From Dyella sp. AtDHG13 (GTDB lineage Bacteria; Pseudomonadota; Gammaproteobacteria; Xanthomonadales; Rhodanobacteraceae): a stretch of DNA of 64,000 bases. Each line of letters starts with the position of its first letter. Within the stretch, counting starts at the first letter, position 1. Shown in pieces: positions 63,267-64,000 of this stretch. The position numbers and the translations under genes are program-made. Location of the stretch: positions 372,001-436,000 of the forward strand of contig NZ_QICJ01000002.1 of NCBI RefSeq assembly GCF_003201105.1. The letters run 5' to 3'. The notes beneath the pieces were generated by a model. The model was not told the origin of the DNA, made no database searches, and worked only from the letters and a program-made list of their open reading frames with translations.

Positions 63267-63827
63267 ATGTTCACCACAACATTCGCTGACAATGATGTAG
63301 GCACGGCCTTTGAGCTGGATGAGCCAAGTTATTCTCGTCCTAGGGCAAGGGCCCGAGCGCAGAATAGAAGCGTCCTTCAGCTTCAAGAGAAAGAACAAAC
63401 GCTGCTGGATCTCGCCGCTGAACCTGATGCCGCGATGCCGACGCAATATGCCGGTAACGCCAAGGCAAAGTTCAGCGAAAGTGAAGCCGCTGCATTGATC
63501 CAGATCTGGGAAGGTACAGTTGAAGAAGTACTTCCGGATCAAAAAGCGCTGCGGGCAGTCCTGAGGGCCAAGCTTGGAGACGTGCCCGATCACTATGCTG
63601 ATATAGGGCTCGAGTGGGTTAGCGAGCAAGACCGAGATTTAGTGTCTCCTGGCGCTGTGTTTTATCTAAGCCTCTATAAGGCTACAAAGCCCAATGGCGC
63701 AAAGGTCAATTCGGAGGAGCTTCGGTTCCGACGGTTACCTGCATGGACGCGACGTGACATCGCGCGCATCAATCATGAGGTCGCTCGGCTGCGTGGAAGC
63801 GCAATGAAAAAGCCCGAGGCACCTTGA
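63267..63827 (+). CDS. Uncharacterised island protein B (186 aa)
   Basis: I do not recognise the family. An N-terminal polar region with an Arg/Ala-rich run (RPRARARAQNRSVLQLQEKE) is followed by a compact domain containing EVLPDQKALRAVLRAKLGD, a beta-rich PGAVFYLSLYKATK and an LRFRRLPAWTRRDIARIN helix; the C-terminus is basic. The segment SPGAVFYLSLYK...SEELRFRRLPAW could be a small OB/SH3-like barrel, but this is a guess. AAGGG precedes the ATG at 63267. The TGA stop overlaps the TTG start of the next gene, implying translational coupling. Confidence 0.75.
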   Translation: MFTTTFADNDVGTAFELDEPSYSRPRARARAQNRSVLQLQEKEQTLLDLAAEPDAAMPTQYAGNAKAKFSESEAAALIQIWEGTVEEVLPDQKALRAVLRAKLGDVPDHYADIGLEWVSEQDRDLVSPGAVFYLSLYKATKPNGAKVNSEELRFRRLPAWTRRDIARINHEVARLRGSAMKKPEAP

Positions 63828-64000
63828 TCAACTACGGCATCGCTCCAGCTCGCAACGAGATCGAGGTTTCGGTGTTTGGTCCTGGTTTTGGGGAAGCCAT
63901 CGCCGTTCATTTCGGAGATGGCGCGTGGATGCTGGTTGATTCATGCCTTGAACCATGGACTAAGCAGCCTGCAGCCAAGCATTACCTAGACGCAATTGGA
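63824..64000 (+). CDS. MBL-fold protein, N-terminal part (runs off window)
   Basis: Only the first 59 codons are in the window. The start is taken as TTG at 63824, overlapping the preceding stop as TTGA. The beta-strand pair EVSVFGPGFGEAIAVHFGDG and WMLVDSCLEPW is the opening of a metallo-beta-lactamase fold of the kind seen in ComEC-like and island-encoded MBL proteins (strand ending in VDS). The metal-binding HxHxDH motif would lie beyond the window edge, so catalytic competence cannot be judged. Confidence 0.65.
   Translation, partial: MINYGIAPARNEIEVSVFGPGFGEAIAVHFGDGAWMLVDSCLEPWTKQPAAKHYLDAIG

Larger units (their letters stand above)
62345..64000. mobile_element. Probable left end of a genomic island at ssrA
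   Basis: From the tmRNA 3' end onward the DNA is visibly more AT-rich than the rest of the window, codon use changes, and the genes have no recognisable housekeeping function. Integration of islands at the 3' end of ssrA is well known. No integrase is in view; it would have to lie at the far end outside the window. A second attachment site could not be sought. Confidence 0.6.

Overview
The window is a 64 kb stretch of high-GC gammaproteobacterial chromosome. Gene content and order point to the Xanthomonadales (Lysobacterales), most likely a Rhodanobacteraceae relative such as Dyella, Luteibacter or Rhodanobacter. The clues are a divergent fur/bamE(omlA) pair, hrcA-grpE-dnaK-dnaJ in one direction, a carA-carB-greA run, a tmRNA with the tag ANDDNYALAA, and dispersed GTCATTCCGGCGAAAGCCGGAAT-type palindromes cut here to their cores. 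The genus is an inference; no 16S gene is present. Almost all of the window is conserved core chromosome.

Layout. 1-9 kb: the end of agmatine deiminase plus N-carbamoylputrescine amidase (arginine-to-putrescine route), a TraB-like membrane protein, a secreted GH18 chitinase, two tandem monoheme cytochromes c, nfuA, phhB, a degenerate CPBP-type membrane protein and rluC. 8.9-14 kb: rne with a long leader, a GacA/UvrY-like regulator and three tRNA genes (Leu, Cys, Gly) on the minus strand. 14-19.6 kb: pirin, an MBL-fold hydrolase, a TetR/MFS divergent pair with a clear operator, csaA and a PuuB-like oxidase. 19.6-34 kb: an envelope block with PBP1C, a 2011-residue alpha-2-macroglobulin, galU, a WbpM-type dehydratase, a WecA-type sugar-phosphate transferase, lapB, lapA and ihfB. 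34-41 kb: rpsA, cmk, an acyl-CoA-binding protein, fadH, a LysR regulator and a zinc-free L36 paralogue. 41-54 kb: greA, carB, carA, a 2OG-Fe(II) oxygenase, a CaCA antiporter preceded by a yybP-ykoY-type manganese riboswitch, dapB, and dnaJ-dnaK-grpE-hrcA. 54-62 kb: recN, a UhpA/MASE1 two-component pair, a candidate GGA-rich regulatory RNA, fur/bamE, rnfH/ratA, smpB, a GNAT enzyme and ssrA (tmRNA).

Directly after the tmRNA 3' end the character changes. Base composition becomes more AT-rich, five phased TTGGTC hexamers appear, and an overlapping cassette of two unrecognised proteins and an MBL-fold protein starts and runs off the window. This looks like the left end of a genomic island integrated at ssrA, and it is the most likely place for an undescribed system. 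Two further items stand out: the structured RNA at about 58.65-58.85 kb, with GGA motifs in hairpin loops and a strong terminator (a possible Csr/Rsm-type sponge RNA), and the metal riboswitch in front of the CaCA exporter.
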